Assembly (NCBI GenBank): GCA_050084515.1
Contig: CM114272.1
Span: 55,056,001-55,120,000 of the forward strand
Direction of reading: 5' to 3'
Source of the DNA: Blasia pusilla
Lineage: Eukaryota > Marchantiophyta > Marchantiopsida > Blasiales
DNA length: 64,000 bases
The position numbers and the translations under genes are program-made. Positions 12,675 through 24,988 of this stretch are shown piece after piece (the stretch's first letter is position 1; each line of letters opens with the position of its first letter). The notes under the pieces are model-generated. The model saw only the letters and a list, made by a program, of their open reading frames with translations. It was not told the origin of the DNA and ran no database searches.

Positions 12675-13559
12675 AAACATCCCACTCCTCACTAAAAAAA
12701 ATCATCCACTTCATGCGGAGAACAAAATAATTCTTCAGGACCACTTCCCCTTTCCTCTAAAATTTAAATATGACTCCTTTCTCTCCTTAAGATTTTACAC
12801 ATACTATAGCGTCAAGAGGTACTCCAAAAATCGTAAGTGTGTACTAAAGACTAATACTAAGATGGATGAGATACTTCAAGTCGTATTATCATTCTTGATA
12901 AACTTATATTTTAGGCTCTCACCATGCATATTAAGATCCCATATCATTTTCCCATAAACTAATGAGAGAGAGGGTTTGGACTAAGTGTTTTGTCCAAAAG
13001 AAGATAATTGTGAGGACACGATCACCAAAGCTTTGAGTGTAGATAAGCTCTCCGCACATTTGAAGGGCCTTGGCATTGATGCAAGAGATAAGTTCATCTT
13101 AGATTGGATATTCATTTGGGCAGCTCAGGGAATGATGTCTTAGACATTTAACATCTACCCCTTGATATGCATCCTTAATTTCAACCGCTCCCAAAAATGA
13201 GGAGAACCTAGATTATATGTCTCAACCTAGACAACAATGGAGTTATGAATATATAACATACATGGTTTACAAAATAGACCGCACATTGTTGCGATGATCT
13301 AACCTTATTTTGCATAAGGTTGTGGGGCATCTTAGTGCTTTGCAGAGGTCTTAAGGTGCATACCCTCGTATATGCAACTAATAAGTTGCCCATAAGTAAT
13401 CATGATATACATAGTCTCTCTTTAAAAAACTCTTAATTTCTTTTCCCATACAAAGATGGGTAACTGATGCAATTTTTTAGAGACATATATCATAAAAGCA
13501 AGGCATGGTTGACACCCTTTGTCAACCACAAAGATATCACCATCAAGGTTGCACATGGA

Positions 13560-13985
13560 TAAAGTCCATGTCGACATACTTATGTTCCTGCGGGTCCAAG
13601 TAATCTCGGCGCCCACCCAAGCTTGCCCTTGATTCCACCAAGCACATTGCAAAGAGCCGGTCGGGAAGAGCTTGCATCTGTTTTGTGGCCCACGGGGAGC
13701 TTGCGGCAGGCCCGCAGGGTGGGTTGGGATCCCATTGGGCAGGCTCACGCTTGCATATGAGCCCACACACGGTGGGCTTAGGGTCCATGCAAGCCCTGGG
13801 CTTTCTTCCTTTCTCCACCTCAATTACCTCCCCCCTTCTTGCCCCGCCCACCTCTACCTTGCCTTCAACCATAAGCTATAAGTATGGGCCCCATCTCTTA
13901 CAATCCATAGTTGTGGACATGTCCACATTTTTTCATCCATATCCTCCCTAGGGACAAGCTTATCCACTTTCGTGAAACCATAGAC
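13560..13985. repeat. Unclassified GC-rich repeat, relative of the 39.3-40.1 kb inverted repeat
   Basis: A GC-rich island in AT-rich DNA. Its right half (13,800-13,980) runs: C-rich tract, CTTGCCTTC, ATAAGCTATAAGT, GGGCCCCATC, GTGGACATGTCC, then CTAGGGACA. The same words in the same order occur in the reverse complement of 39,780-40,050, and more loosely in 39,400-39,605. It also has GCGGGC/GCCCGC-type words like the islands at 41.2 and 56.7 kb. I see no coding domain. It may be a non-autonomous element or an LTR fragment. Confidence 0.6.
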
Positions 13986-14059
13986 ATAAGTATCAAACCT
14001 TTTAAGAGTTAGTCCCATTGTTAATTAGTGAGGAGATGCAATAGCTCGCCTAATATCCA

Positions 14060-16721
14060 AGTGAGTGTTCTATTTGCAAGTAGATCAAATAAAGATAGAG
14101 ATTGTGGTAGAAGCTCTTGTGGACTTGATGGATATTAAACATCTAGAGGAAGAGGCACTCAACTTAACCAACTATGAATGAGTACCAAGCACAATCATAA
14201 ACTGGTAATGGCCAAAACCGTTGGAGTCGATGTTAGCTGTAGAGGGTCCTTGGATATTGCAATTACTATGGGATGAAGGTCACTATGCCAAATTTTACTT
14301 CAAGAAAAAGACACAGATGAGAACTATAGTCTTACAACAACAAAACTATATGGAGTAACAACACCAAGGGTAAAATCAAGAGCAAGAACATCCACAAAGT
14401 GAACATCTCTCCGACATAAATCATAACATGAGAGTAATGGTCAAGAAAGACTCTACATGAGATTGATACATCAACTCCCATCCGTCAAATCATATGACTT
14501 TATAATCTAAATGGTTCAGGATTGTGGCGCTTGTGAAAGAGCTTCCAATAGTACTCATAGAAGACAATACATAATATCGTATCATACATACCGATGAAGT
14601 TCCAATAACATGAAATGATATTTGGGCTCTCGAAATTTTTTGTATGTACCCACCATAGTAAGAAATTTGATCTCTGTAGGACCAACAGAAGAACAAGATT
14701 ATCAAGGGAAGTTTAACATATATGGGGGCTTTATTGAAACAACGGATGACTGGAATACGATAGCCAAAGAAACAAGATCTAGAAAAATATTCAAATCAGA
14801 AGTTTCTACGTTAGAGATTCAAAGAGAAATGTATGGTCTAATTGGCCAACAAAGTCACATATCTCAATGTGTGGTATAAGAGGATTGGGAAAATAAATAT
14901 TCAAAGACTATATAGTCTTTTATCATCTAATGTAGTAATAGGAATCCATAAATTATCAAGTCTTGCTATAGTAGAGATATGTTAAAATTGCCCATATGGA
15001 AAACAAACTAGATTTCCATTTCCAAAGCAAGTGAGAAGAGAATTCAAGATATTAGATTTGATTCAGAATGATGTGTGGATAATATTACAACATAACTTTA
15101 GTGGTTTTGAATACTTTGTTTCATTTATTCATGACTTCTCTAGGTATGTATGGGTAGACTTTCTCAAAGCCAAGTCAGAACTAATTTCACTATTTCAAAC
15201 ATTCTAAATTTTGGTACAGAAGTAGATTGGGCAACATATTCTTAAATTACATCGTGATGGAGGAGAAGAATATTTTTCAATCGAGTTTGATCACTTCTTA
15301 TTTCAAAACCAATGTGTGGCCTTGATTTTGGGTTTAAGGTATTAAATAAAAGAATACAAAACCGATATTGATAGAGTAACATGGAGAGTAAAATAAAATG
15401 GACTGATTTTGAAAAAAAAACGGAAACACGGCCTATAACACTTACACACAAAGTGGAAGAAAATAATGTTCCGCGTTATGTATTGAAAACATAGCTTATA
15501 ACACTAATACGAAGAACAAGGAGAGTGGATGAAAATAATTTTCACGGTTACGTGTTGAGCGGGAGGATGAAATTCAAAATTATTGATTCACCCAATAGGA
15601 TTTATAGGATCTCAGGGCCAACATTAGAAAATTTTCAAAATTATACCTCATATTCTGTACAAACCAAAAAACTACTCGAGAAGAAAATGGGATTAATACT
15701 CAAAGTGGAATAAAAAAGTTTTAGGAAACATATGAGAATTAATCCAAAATCTCCGGTGATCGAGTCATTGAATCGGAAATTTAAAAATTCTTCCGACTAA
15801 GTTAACACGCAACCCTTGTTCTTCCCGGGCATTGTTGTTCATAGTGAGGATGGATTGTTTATTTATGTCACAAGTAGACCCTTGCATGAGGGGTACTTTG
15901 TTTGTCTACCATTGTTTCTTCTTAAAGACGTTGTAAATTAGATCCCAAATTTGAGAGATATATCTTCATTGGCTACATTGATAAAACTAAGGGATACAAG
16001 CAATAGATTCCAGCCTCTCGGAAATACTCTTATACGCGATGTTGTTTTTAATGAGTGAAAGTCATTGCATGCACAATTTGAACCTATTCCAAATTTAAAC
16101 ATGTCTATTCAGGGTGAGAAGATTATTACAGTAAAAAAAATATCGCCTATATTAGTGTATGGTTGGGAGAGATCCTAGACTCTTGAGTTAAATCTGTCAA
16201 TCCATGGTCAGATAGAGTACGTTTTCAATCTGTTCAGACTAGTGAGAGCTCAAGTTAGATGTTAGAGGCATCCATCTCTAGATGTAAATAATAATTTTTT
16301 TGATAAAGTAAAGTCACGCATCTTCTTCATAGATTTATAATTGAAGGATTTCTTGGAACACATCTTGCATTTATAATGATTTTCCTTCAAGAACATCAAG
16401 CAAGTTTTTTTTTTGAAGTTGAATGTAAGAGCAAATGGATCGACGCCATGGAGGAAGAGCTTGCTCCGTTAAGATATAAATATACTTGGAAGTTGGTTGA
16501 TATACCTTTCGATAAGGAACTTATTGGTTTAAGATGGGTTTACAAGATCAAGCACAATGAAGATAATATAGTAAATAGATACAAAACTAGGTTGGTAGCT
16601 AAGGGCTATCGATAAAAATATGGCATCGACTACGAGGAGACATTTAGTCTTTTTGCACTTCAAAGAAGCAAATTACATTTATTTTATCTTCTAGAGAATC
16701 TGATTGAGTTATAATCAAGCT
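14060..16721 (+). pseudogene. Decayed Ty1/copia internal region (gag, integrase, RT start)
   Basis: A plus-strand relic of the same family as the copia element at 41.5-46.4 kb. 14,060-14,350 matches the gag zinc-knuckle part. 14,620-14,880 encodes the stretch before integrase (FLYVPTIVRNLISVG, then GGFIETTDDWNTIAKETRSR). 14,880-15,330 is the integrase core (FIHDFSRYVWVDF, later HRDGGEEYF). 15,900-16,100 is the integrase tail. 16,376-16,680 is the RT lead-in (LIGLRWVYKIKHNEDN, then YKTRLVAKGY). The remaining RT and the RNase H are deleted, and stops and shifts are frequent. About 500 bp (15,340-15,830) of unrelated sequence interrupts the integrase. All parts are in one orientation, which serves as the reference order for the rearranged copy at 41.5 kb. 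Confidence 0.85.
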
Positions 16722-16949
16722 TATAAAATGCACAAACTGCTATATTTTTTACTCATAAAAAGTAGGAAAGCTTAATATGGGTTAGAGAATCAAGCAAAAT
16801 TATTTTATCTTGGGTAAGTTAATCACAATTAGTATAACTTGAGACTATGGTTAGGATAAGGGTTAGGGCCTCTTGTTCATAGCGTATCTAATTGAGAAGG
16901 GGACCAAGCCCACTCATTCTCTTATTGCAAATTTTTTTCATCCATGGTG
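16722..16949 (+). repeat. 3' LTR of the decayed copia copy, left part
   Basis: Aligns by eye with the 312-bp LTRs at 41,455 and 46,127: shared words include AACTGCTATATTT, GGAAGCTTAAT, GTTAATCACA, GAGACTATGGTTA, AATTGAGAAGGGGACCA and CTCATTCTCTTATTGCAAA. The alignment stops at 16,949 (ATGGTG) and resumes at 21,183, so the LTR was split by an insertion. About 30 bp of the LTR start is missing or unalignable. Confidence 0.85.
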
Positions 16950-17209
16950 TCGTGCACATACAGATCGCTACACAACCCACATTGCTAGTTACATCTACAT
17001 ACCACACAACATCGATCTTTCCCAACATATGGGTAGCTCCACATATAAATGAAACATACTCACGCATATACACTGGCACCCTACAACTGGCTCCCTAGCT
17101 GGAAGTTGGGTCCCCGGAACTCCAGATAGCACACACATATGTACCTGACAAGATATCCTATCCTATGCATATCTAGCACCATCGGTGCCATCATCCCCGC
17201 AACACTGCC

Positions 17210-17285
17210 ACACTAAAATCCGCCGTGTTGATCCCTCCAAAGAGATCTAACACTCTCGTACCTTGCTCCAAACATAGACACGGCT
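17210..17285 (-). other. Possible C5-methyltransferase-like motif downstream of the protease
   Basis: The minus-strand translation of 17,280-17,190 includes RVLDLFGGINTADFSVAVLR. LDLFGGI resembles motif I (SAM-binding) of DNA cytosine methyltransferase-like folds, and about 55 nt on a second frame reads LVRYICVCYLE, resembling the motif II strand. Stops and a frame change intervene. Cytosine methyltransferase domains inside gypsy polyproteins have been reported in some streptophyte algae and protists. This is a weak match on a short segment. Confidence 0.3.
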
Positions 17286-17599
17286 CCACACCTGCCTCAC
17301 GAGCTCATTTGCACTCCACGCATCTCAACGCTCGTCCCCAACAACAATAAAGAAGCTCTACACATGGGAAGAGACACCCACCCTAACATGTCTCTTTGTG
17401 GGACTATCCGCTATAGGGAATTTCCTCCGCATGCATGCTCCTCTCCCTGAACCCTCGTGATCAGCGAATACCACCTGTGAATGTTGCCAACGTGGTCACC
17501 GTATCTTCACGCGGTTGACCACCACTAACTTCTGCAAACTGCACGGGTAGATGGCTCACCCATCCATCACATGATCGCCACCCTGGCCGATAAGAAATC

Positions 17600-18359
17600 G
17601 TCTCCTTTCAAAAATCGAGAATAAAACCAAGGGGATACAACACCGTACTCCCTACCAACACATCATATGACTCTGCCGGTGCCATAATCACCCGAGTGTG
17701 CACCATCGCACTATTTGACTCATGCTCTCGTTGGGGTCTAACCATCAACTCTTGTTGGGTCATGTACTGCGTGGGTGATACGCCCCTAATAGAGGTATGT
17801 ATCTGAAAGGAAAACGCTCGATGTCGCCTTTTTGTAAACACAACGCCAAACATGCCGCCTTCCCTTACATAAAGGACTGCACTCCCGAATCAAGTAGGAC
17901 GCATTGCGGGTGGTACACCGTACTTGTGGGACTAACCAAGCGAAAAACTATTGCTCGGTTATCCAACAACACTACATTTGGTGTGATCATGGCTCGCTCT
18001 ATTGCTGGCCTAGTTGGCATATCTACCAACTTCTCCACCGCTGCTTGCCATGACTTAATGGAGGACGTCCCGAGCACCTGCTCCGAGGGTAAGTCCACCA
18101 CCTCCTCAACTAACTCTGAATGAGAGGCAATCACCTCTCCACGCTCATAAAACGTGGCGGCCAGCCGGAACACCTCCGTTGGTCCAACTCCCAACGTCGC
18201 CAACTCCATGGCGGAAAAAAATGGAGCGTGGCTCACCCTAGTGGCCACCTCCAACAACATGGTCGACATTGGCTCCTCCCAAGCCGACATAGGATTTGTG
18301 AGGAGCCGACATAGGATTCGTCTCTCCAGCTCCTCGTGACGTCGTTGCACTTGTCCCAC
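17600..18359 (-). pseudogene. Gypsy aspartic protease-like region
   Basis: Two near-contiguous minus-strand segments (18,359-17,865 and 17,853-17,608). The first ends with VLLDSGVQSFM, resembling the retropepsin active site (D-S/T-G) in its usual hydrophobic setting. The second contains MVHTRVIMAPAESYDVLVGS, resembling the C-terminal strand of plant gypsy proteases (usually YDVLLG), followed by PLGFILDF. One stop separates the two parts. N-terminal to the active site is a helical stretch of unknown role (VEEVVDLPSEQVLG). Confidence 0.65.
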
Positions 18360-18408
18360 ATGTGGATATTATCAGTCGTCGAGGCACCATCGACGATGTA
18401 TGCAATGC

Positions 18409-19785
18409 CTATGACAACGTAAATGATAGGGGAACCCTAGCCTGTCGCCCATCGGTCCGCTCTTGTGGGTCGATCTCCACCCCACCTCTCAATGGCTCGG
18501 TCACTCTCGCAACACCCCGAGTCACCACCGTAGCAGCCTCAACCTGAGCCGCACTACACATAAATCCCATCCCAGTAGAATCCTCACCAGCATCGTGGTA
18601 AGATGTGGAGACTCGCACCACACTAGCTACTCTCAGCTCCACGTATGCCTGCAACTGCATCATCGTCATGGCATCAATCCTCTGCTCCAACTGATCGATG
18701 CGCGTAAGGAGCGTTGCATCGGGTGCATGTCCTCCATCTCTTGTGATTGGTGATGGCACTCTACTACCATGATTGCCCTCTACTCGATCTCTACTAGATC
18801 TCTACTCGATCTCTACTCAATCTCTACTCGTTCTCTACCAACTCTCTTACCCCCATGCCCTATGCCTACCTCTGGACGTACCACTCGGCGAAGATCAAAA
18901 GACCTATCCTTAGTGTCACCATAGCGGTGATAATGATCACACTGCAATAGTGATGGGGCCATCCTCTATGGCTTCTGAGCAATCGGAGGCGCCTGTAGCC
19001 CTCTCTCATGTTGTGGGCAATCTCTCCGCCTATGTGGTCCACCACACGTCCAACAAGCCAACCCTGGTCCTTGTTGGAAAACATATGTTGATACGGGCCG
19101 TTGCCTCATGGGCTCACGATACCCGCCCTGCTCTCCCGGCCCACCGTCCCGCTCCTGTGGTACAAGTGCATGCTAGGGAACTTGTGGGTCTACTCCTACT
19201 CATCGATCCGTCGAATCCCGCAAAAAGCATGTGGTCACCACCTGCTCCTCACTCATGTTGAGCTCTACTCGCTCATACAACTCGAAGACCACCTTCAGCG
19301 GGGCTTCACTGTGTGAAGCAACATCGCATCCCAAACTCTCCTCCGTAGCTCCTCATCTAGTATCCATACCAATACTGCACTGACTTCGCCTCAGTCACCC
19401 CATATGTGGCAAAGATCAATCGTCGCATGCGCGTGAATGGCTCCCTCAGACTCTCACCCGATCTACGCTGAAAATCCTGTAGACTCTTCTACTTGTTGGT
19501 CCGCACGCCCTGGTAGCTCCTCCCCAAATGTCGGAAGAACTCCACTGTAGGACTGAAACTCGATGGTCCTCTATCACGAGAGGTCTCTGTCATCTCACCA
19601 CTCTCACTGCCATCCTCTCCATCTAGTCCCCGTGCTGATGGTGTAGGTCTCTCTGCCCTCACTATCCCATCATACGCCTCACGTCCACTAGTGGACACAT
19701 ACCCTGGAGCCCAATACACCCTCCACGCATCGATCTCTACAGAGAGATCGGAACTCCATGTAGTCATCCATGGGCGGACCCTCAA
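18409..19785 (-). pseudogene. Gypsy gag-like region with zinc knuckle
   Basis: Minus-strand open segments at 19,785-19,489 and 18,759-18,409 flank a frame at ~19,055-19,010 that reads CWTCGGPHRRRDC, a Cys-Cys-His-Cys knuckle with spacing C-x2-C-x3-H-x4-C, one residue shorter than the usual gag knuckle. 18,759-18,640 has a heptad-like stretch (LLTRIDQLEQRIDAMTMMQL). The pieces are in different frames, so the gene is broken. The gag assignment rests on the knuckle and its position before the protease. Confidence 0.6.
18778..18840. repeat. Short tandem repeat, CTCTACTCGAT units
   Basis: About five imperfect units of 11-12 bp (CTCTACTCGAT, with one TAGAT and one CAAT variant) inside the gypsy gag region. 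Only a small local expansion. Confidence 0.8.
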
Positions 19786-20560
19786 AGTGCTCGAACAACA
19801 CCTTCCATGCTATAAAAGGGTTGAACCGCGTAGGGGTCCGTATCTCCTAGAAGTCGCACCACGTGTCGAACTCTTGGATGAAATCATCTAGATCTATGGT
19901 ACCTACCGCACCCTAGAAATGACGCATGCCCCGGTGGCCCATGTCGTCCATCTAGCCTATGGCACTGCCAACACTCACTCCTTCATGTGGCTCGGTAACC
20001 TCCATGACACGACACTCTCCTCGAACAACACGTCAAACCAGATGCAGACTACCCATCGGCATCGTCACATGTGTCTTGATCACAACACCCCATCGCAAAC
20101 CATGAACCGCTAGCAAACCCCATCATCACTTGCGATCCACAACCCCCAAGTACCATGTCACAAAAAAATTGCTCCTACTATGTAACCCAAATCACCCATA
20201 CCCGTCGCCAACCACGTACCCCATGTACCACGTGCTTCTCCCACATCGTATCCCCGCCAACCATGTCGAAATCGACTATGTTAGCCTGCTTACCATGTTC
20301 CTTTCTACCACTGCTCGCACTACCCCGTTCTTCCAAACCCAAAAAGAACGCCGTGATGACTACCCTGTCTCACACGCTCAAACACTCAGACTCTGAGTAA
20401 AGCCGAACGTTTAGAATTCCTTCTTGGCCCGGTACACTGGCCTTTGCCCTCTTTCTTCCTCCAAACCCACCACCCACTCCTTCCTGAGGTATGGCGCAGC
20501 TCCCTATGAGCCCGCCTTTTCCCTTCCTCTTTCCCAAACCCCACTACCCGTCTATCTTTG

Positions 20561-20588
20561 TGTGTGTGTGTGTGTGGGGGCGGGGGGG
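20561..20588. repeat. (TG)n plus G-run simple sequence
   Basis: A TG dinucleotide run of about 8 units followed by a G-rich run, in the right non-coding end of the gypsy relic. Confidence 0.8.
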
Positions 20589-21188
20589 AGATGGTGGTTC
20601 TGGCCAGTGGGCCTCCCTATCCTTGGAGCCATAATGGCTCCTAGTATATTGGAGACCCCAACTTCGTCTTCCTCCATCCCCTGTTCCTCTCTCCTGCATG
20701 TAAAAATCAAGAGTAGTAAAAATGGTTCACCCCGCCTAAAACTCCACTCATGGATCTACATAGGCATATCAAACCACATCCACCCTCTGCTATGAGGGAA
20801 TCCAGACGCTAGCACCCTAACCCCTACAAATCCACACACGTCTATGCAAGAGAGGCGCTCCTAAGGGTCAACACGAGAAAGATGGCTTGAGAAAGCCATC
20901 TCTCTCACTCTTATACCCTTGGGAAGAGCCAAAAGGCTTTTCCTCCATAAATAGCCCTCCAAATGGTAACCTGCGTGCACAGGTTACAGGGTGATGGTTG
21001 ACTCGCTCAAAGGGTCACTTGACAGCCTAGAACCAAAATAGGGATAAACAACGGTCTCGACACAATAGACTTGTTTCCAACCTCATCCGACGTCTCGGGA
21101 CGAAGTTACACCCAAATAGCCCGCTGACTCTTTATGCGGTCGACCTGATAGAACTCTACCTACGTCGAAATAAGATGTGATAATGGTG

Positions 21189-21245
21189 ATGTGTGTATGT
21201 GAGAGCCGTATTCGATTTGTCATGCTTTTTGAGCTATTTTCTACA
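21189..21245 (+). repeat. 3' LTR of the decayed copia copy, right part
   Basis: Resumes the copia LTR after the gypsy insertion: ATGTGTGTATGTGAGAGCCGT, then a diverged stretch, then TTTTCTACA, equivalent to the last ~55 bp of the LTRs at 41,455-41,766 and 46,127-46,438. Its end at 21,245 (CTACA) agrees with the LTR end set by the target duplication of the complete element. Confidence 0.8.
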
Positions 21246-23640
21246 CATCTAAAAATCATTGACATGAGATTACTTTAGGAATTTTTCAAATACAGTAGGG
21301 GCTTGAAGTACTTAGGGTTAGATGTTCACACAAAAGGATGGATTTTACTTAGTAAAATGAGGAGGAGAAATGAGGGGAAGTTTTGATAACTCGTCTCCAC
21401 CTTACCATATTTGAGACCACCAACAACTCAAATGGTGCCCCCAACTTTTCATTTTTTAAGAGCGCCAAAAAATGAAAAGGTGCCTCCACTTACCATATTA
21501 GAATCCATCATGACATCCCAAAAGTGATAAGATGAGGTTTATGATTGATGCTCGCGTGTTGGGGTGACACTCGGGTGTCAACCATACCTTCGCCGAAATT
21601 GTGAGCTTTGAAAAGACGAGTTGGTCAACTTTGCATATTGGATTGAATTTTGCATATCCTCCATGCCACTAGGCACCTTACTAGTCCTCTACATTGATAA
21701 TTCTCTTTGGGTGGTAAGGGAAAAATGGGGAAAAGGCACTTGAATGCAAAAGCCAAGGAGAAGACTCGGGCTATTATACTCGACCCTTTGGTTGGGAATA
21801 ATCCTGCCTCGAAGAGTGCAGTTCTTCTTCGAAGCACCACTTCTCAACCGATTTGAGGCACCTAGACGCCCTCGTCGTCTCGATGGAATTTCAAGGAAGA
21901 ATAATGATATGTTCACTCTCACAAAAGTCGTCAAATATTGCGGAGGTCTTGGAGATGTCAAATTAGTAATGAAACGCGGAAAGGCCTCGCACTCGCAATA
22001 CTTTATGAACACTGAGTAACGAGTCTTATGATGTCCGTTGACTTTGGATCCTCTAGACCACTGCCCAACTTCTACTACTAAATGATTTGATGTGCTCATA
22101 TCGTTTCCAAGTCATGGAAGGAAGCAACAATGGCACTCGCTTTTTCTACCATAAGCACATGGGCGATCCCCCTCGTTTCTATCCACTCCAAAATCTCAGG
22201 TGCATCTTTATATCACGGAACAGCTCTCAAGAAAGCATTATATGGATTTATCCGATTTTTCGAGTTCCGCCGTCAACATGTCCGAAATGCTCATAGTCCT
22301 CGTGCTCTAAGAGTCTTAAGACTTTTTCCACCCGTCGAAAACGCTGAGGAGCAATGGAAATAGTAGTGAGAGAGTGGAAAAGTAATAGCGCCCGCAGTAT
22401 TGAACTGATTTTAGTGGTTTCTCGAGCCCACGAACAAAAAGAGTTGTAGCATTTAGTGTTTCTACGGATAGGAATGAGAACTTTGGGTCGAAGTCGCAAC
22501 ATTAAAGCGCAATTTCTTATGATGTATTCAATTTTCCATTCCAAATCAAATTCTTTCATTTGGGTTTATTTATTTTCTTGGAGTTTATTCTTCTCATCTT
22601 GTCGCTGCACGATGAGTACTTTTCCGTCTATTTTTTCACCAGCAGGAAAACGTTAGAGACTGAGAGGACATCACAAGTGAAAAGCTCATATTCCTAACGC
22701 TCCTTCTAAGGTAGACCGCTTCTTCTCACCCAAACCACTTGGTTATATACGTTAAACCTCCGTGGAAACGCCAAATGGTACTACAACTCTTTTTGTTCAA
22801 GGAAAGACTTTAGAAGTATCTCTTCAGCGTTCCAAAGTTTCAAGAACTTCTTTTCTCAACCAAACCGTGGATATTTCATCCACAATATTAGAGCGTTTTC
22901 ACTCGAGAGCAATACTTTTCGACGTCCCATTTTTTCAATTCCATCCAATACTAAGCTGAGAGGGAATGGTAAGAGACAATATAAACGTTAAAGTTTCTAC
23001 TTTATTCATCGATAAATCAATCAATGAATACTACGTGTCTTTGACACAATCATTCTCCTGATAAATTTAGTTTCCATGTTTTAAAGATTTATAGTTGGTT
23101 GTATCGGAGATTTCAACTATATTTTGTAAGAAAATTATTTTCTCAATTTTTTTTCCAAAATAATGAGAAGCAATAAGGTGTTCACAAAAATGAAGCGTTC
23201 CTAAGTTGTATTTTTCATTGTAAAGGAAAATAGAAAACAAAATTATAAATTTACTTCTTCCATTCTAAATTCAAAAATTAATATATCTTTTCAAAAGATT
23301 CAATACTAAAGTCTCCACTTGTTAGGTTTACAATTAATATCGAAATAAAAATATTGAAATTAAATTTTTGTCATGTAATAATAAATATCTGACCCATAAA
23401 TGTTTATATTCTATTTCCATAGAAATGTTATTCCGTAAGAAATAAGTTGTTTAGGGTAAAATGCATCATAAAGACTCGAAGTAACTCATGCTTGTCACTC
23501 ATTCGGAACCCTGGTTTAGAGAATTGAACTGGGGGGTTAGGAGACCCAATGATGAATAGACTCAAATGTTATGTTGAAATCGGTCTTCGTTCTCTTTCGT
23601 GACTTACTTCTAACCTCCCTCGCCTCGCACTAACCGGAGG
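21246..23640. other. No gene recognised; AT-rich in its right half
   Basis: No domain is recognisable in any frame. 21,420-21,480 has a small imperfect inverted pair around AATGAAAAGG/CTTTTCATT. 22,980-23,480 is strongly AT-rich. Probably decayed transposon sequence. Confidence 0.4.
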
Positions 23641-24961
23641 CTGAACAAAGAGGGAGGGGAGAATAGGACAAGTATCGAGCACACGAAAAGTTTAGGATAC
23701 CCCATCTGGAAAGCGAGGGAATGAGGAAATTAAATATTTACGAGTGGAAAACGGGAAATTCCAGGCTATATGAGGATGACACATCGACGGCGGGGGAGCA
23801 TCAAAAGGCACGCTTTAGTGTATAGGGTCAATGTTTCCACGTGGGCAGAGACGACTGGCACCAGGTGCGAATATTCCCAAGACGCGAGTGGTAGATTTCG
23901 TGTAAGGGCGAGCGTCCAGTCGTCGACATCTTTCTTGACTCGGGAGGCGGAGCACCGCCAGCACCACAGCCCAGCCCAGCCACGATAGGGTGCCTTGAAC
24001 AAAGCAACGTACGTAAGTTTAGTGGTTAGAAAATGTTGTTCTTTTGAAGCCAACACGGGCGGAACAATCAATGGCACCCTCTATTTGTTGCGTATTGTTA
24101 TGAGTGATGAACTTTCTTTCGCATTGACAAGAGGTATCGCGACCAACTTTTGTAAAGGTGGATTTGGAGATCACGCAATCATCATGGTAATGTCATACGT
24201 ATTCATCGTACATGATCGCAAGTGTGAGGAACCAAGACTTATGATGAGTGAGGAATGCAAGTTTTGGGGATACCATAAAAAAATGGAATGGGGCTCTCAT
24301 CTCCTTGATAGTACATTCATTCATCCGCATGGCCTCCCCTACTTAGCTGGGCGGTCATGGAACATTGTCGTGAGTGTGGAAGGATGGGACATGAAAACGA
24401 AAAATGATTGACCATCATGTTCTCGAGGGAACGAATTCTTATGTTGCCATGCTTTGCTCATTCCATTGACCCCGCCTGGGTCCTTCCCGTATACGTCCTC
24501 GTACACTTGTGATAATAACTATCCTCCAACCAATGAATGCCATTCGATCCGAGACATCATCGCTCGTTGCATTCATCCGCCCACAATTTGCCGGGGGACT
24601 GCGACTGCATGCTGTCACTATCTTGGCGCTCCGCCAGTTCCGCACCGGGAAACGCCCGCCCGCTCGCCCGCGCGCACAGACAGCCGCCATTTTAGCCATC
24701 GCCGAAGTGCGTTTCGGGTGGACGGAGGGAATGACGGGCGTCGCGGAGAGAGCAGACGAGTGTCAGTCGAACCGAACAGAAGGAGCCATACGACGCGAAG
24801 AGAAGGCAAGAGATGAGTCCGATGAGATGATGAGCTGTTTGAATACAGTTTTGGCGGATTTGTCACACGTACGAAAGCTTGACAGATAAGTATTAAAATA
24901 TGGGAGGGTCGTAAGAGACAGAAGAATGATTGAGGTTAAGACGGCAGGCAGGCAGGCACGC

Positions 24962-24988
24962 AGGGAGGGAGGGAGGGAGGGAGGGAGG
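24962..24988. repeat. (GGGA)n simple repeat
   Basis: About six consecutive GGGA units preceded by a (GGCA)n stretch. Simple sequence only. Confidence 0.9.

Larger units (their letters stand above)
16950..21182 (-). mobile_element. Ty3/gypsy-type relic inserted in a copia LTR
   Basis: About 4.2 kb of GC-richer sequence bounded by ATGGTG on both sides (16,944-16,949 and 21,183-21,188), inside an otherwise alignable copia LTR. On the minus strand it holds, 5' to 3', a gag-like region, a zinc knuckle, an aspartic protease-like region and a short methyltransferase-like motif. No RT or integrase is visible, so it is internally deleted or non-autonomous. I could not identify two LTRs by eye. The right end (20,400-21,180) would be the 5' non-coding end in this orientation. 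Confidence 0.7.
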
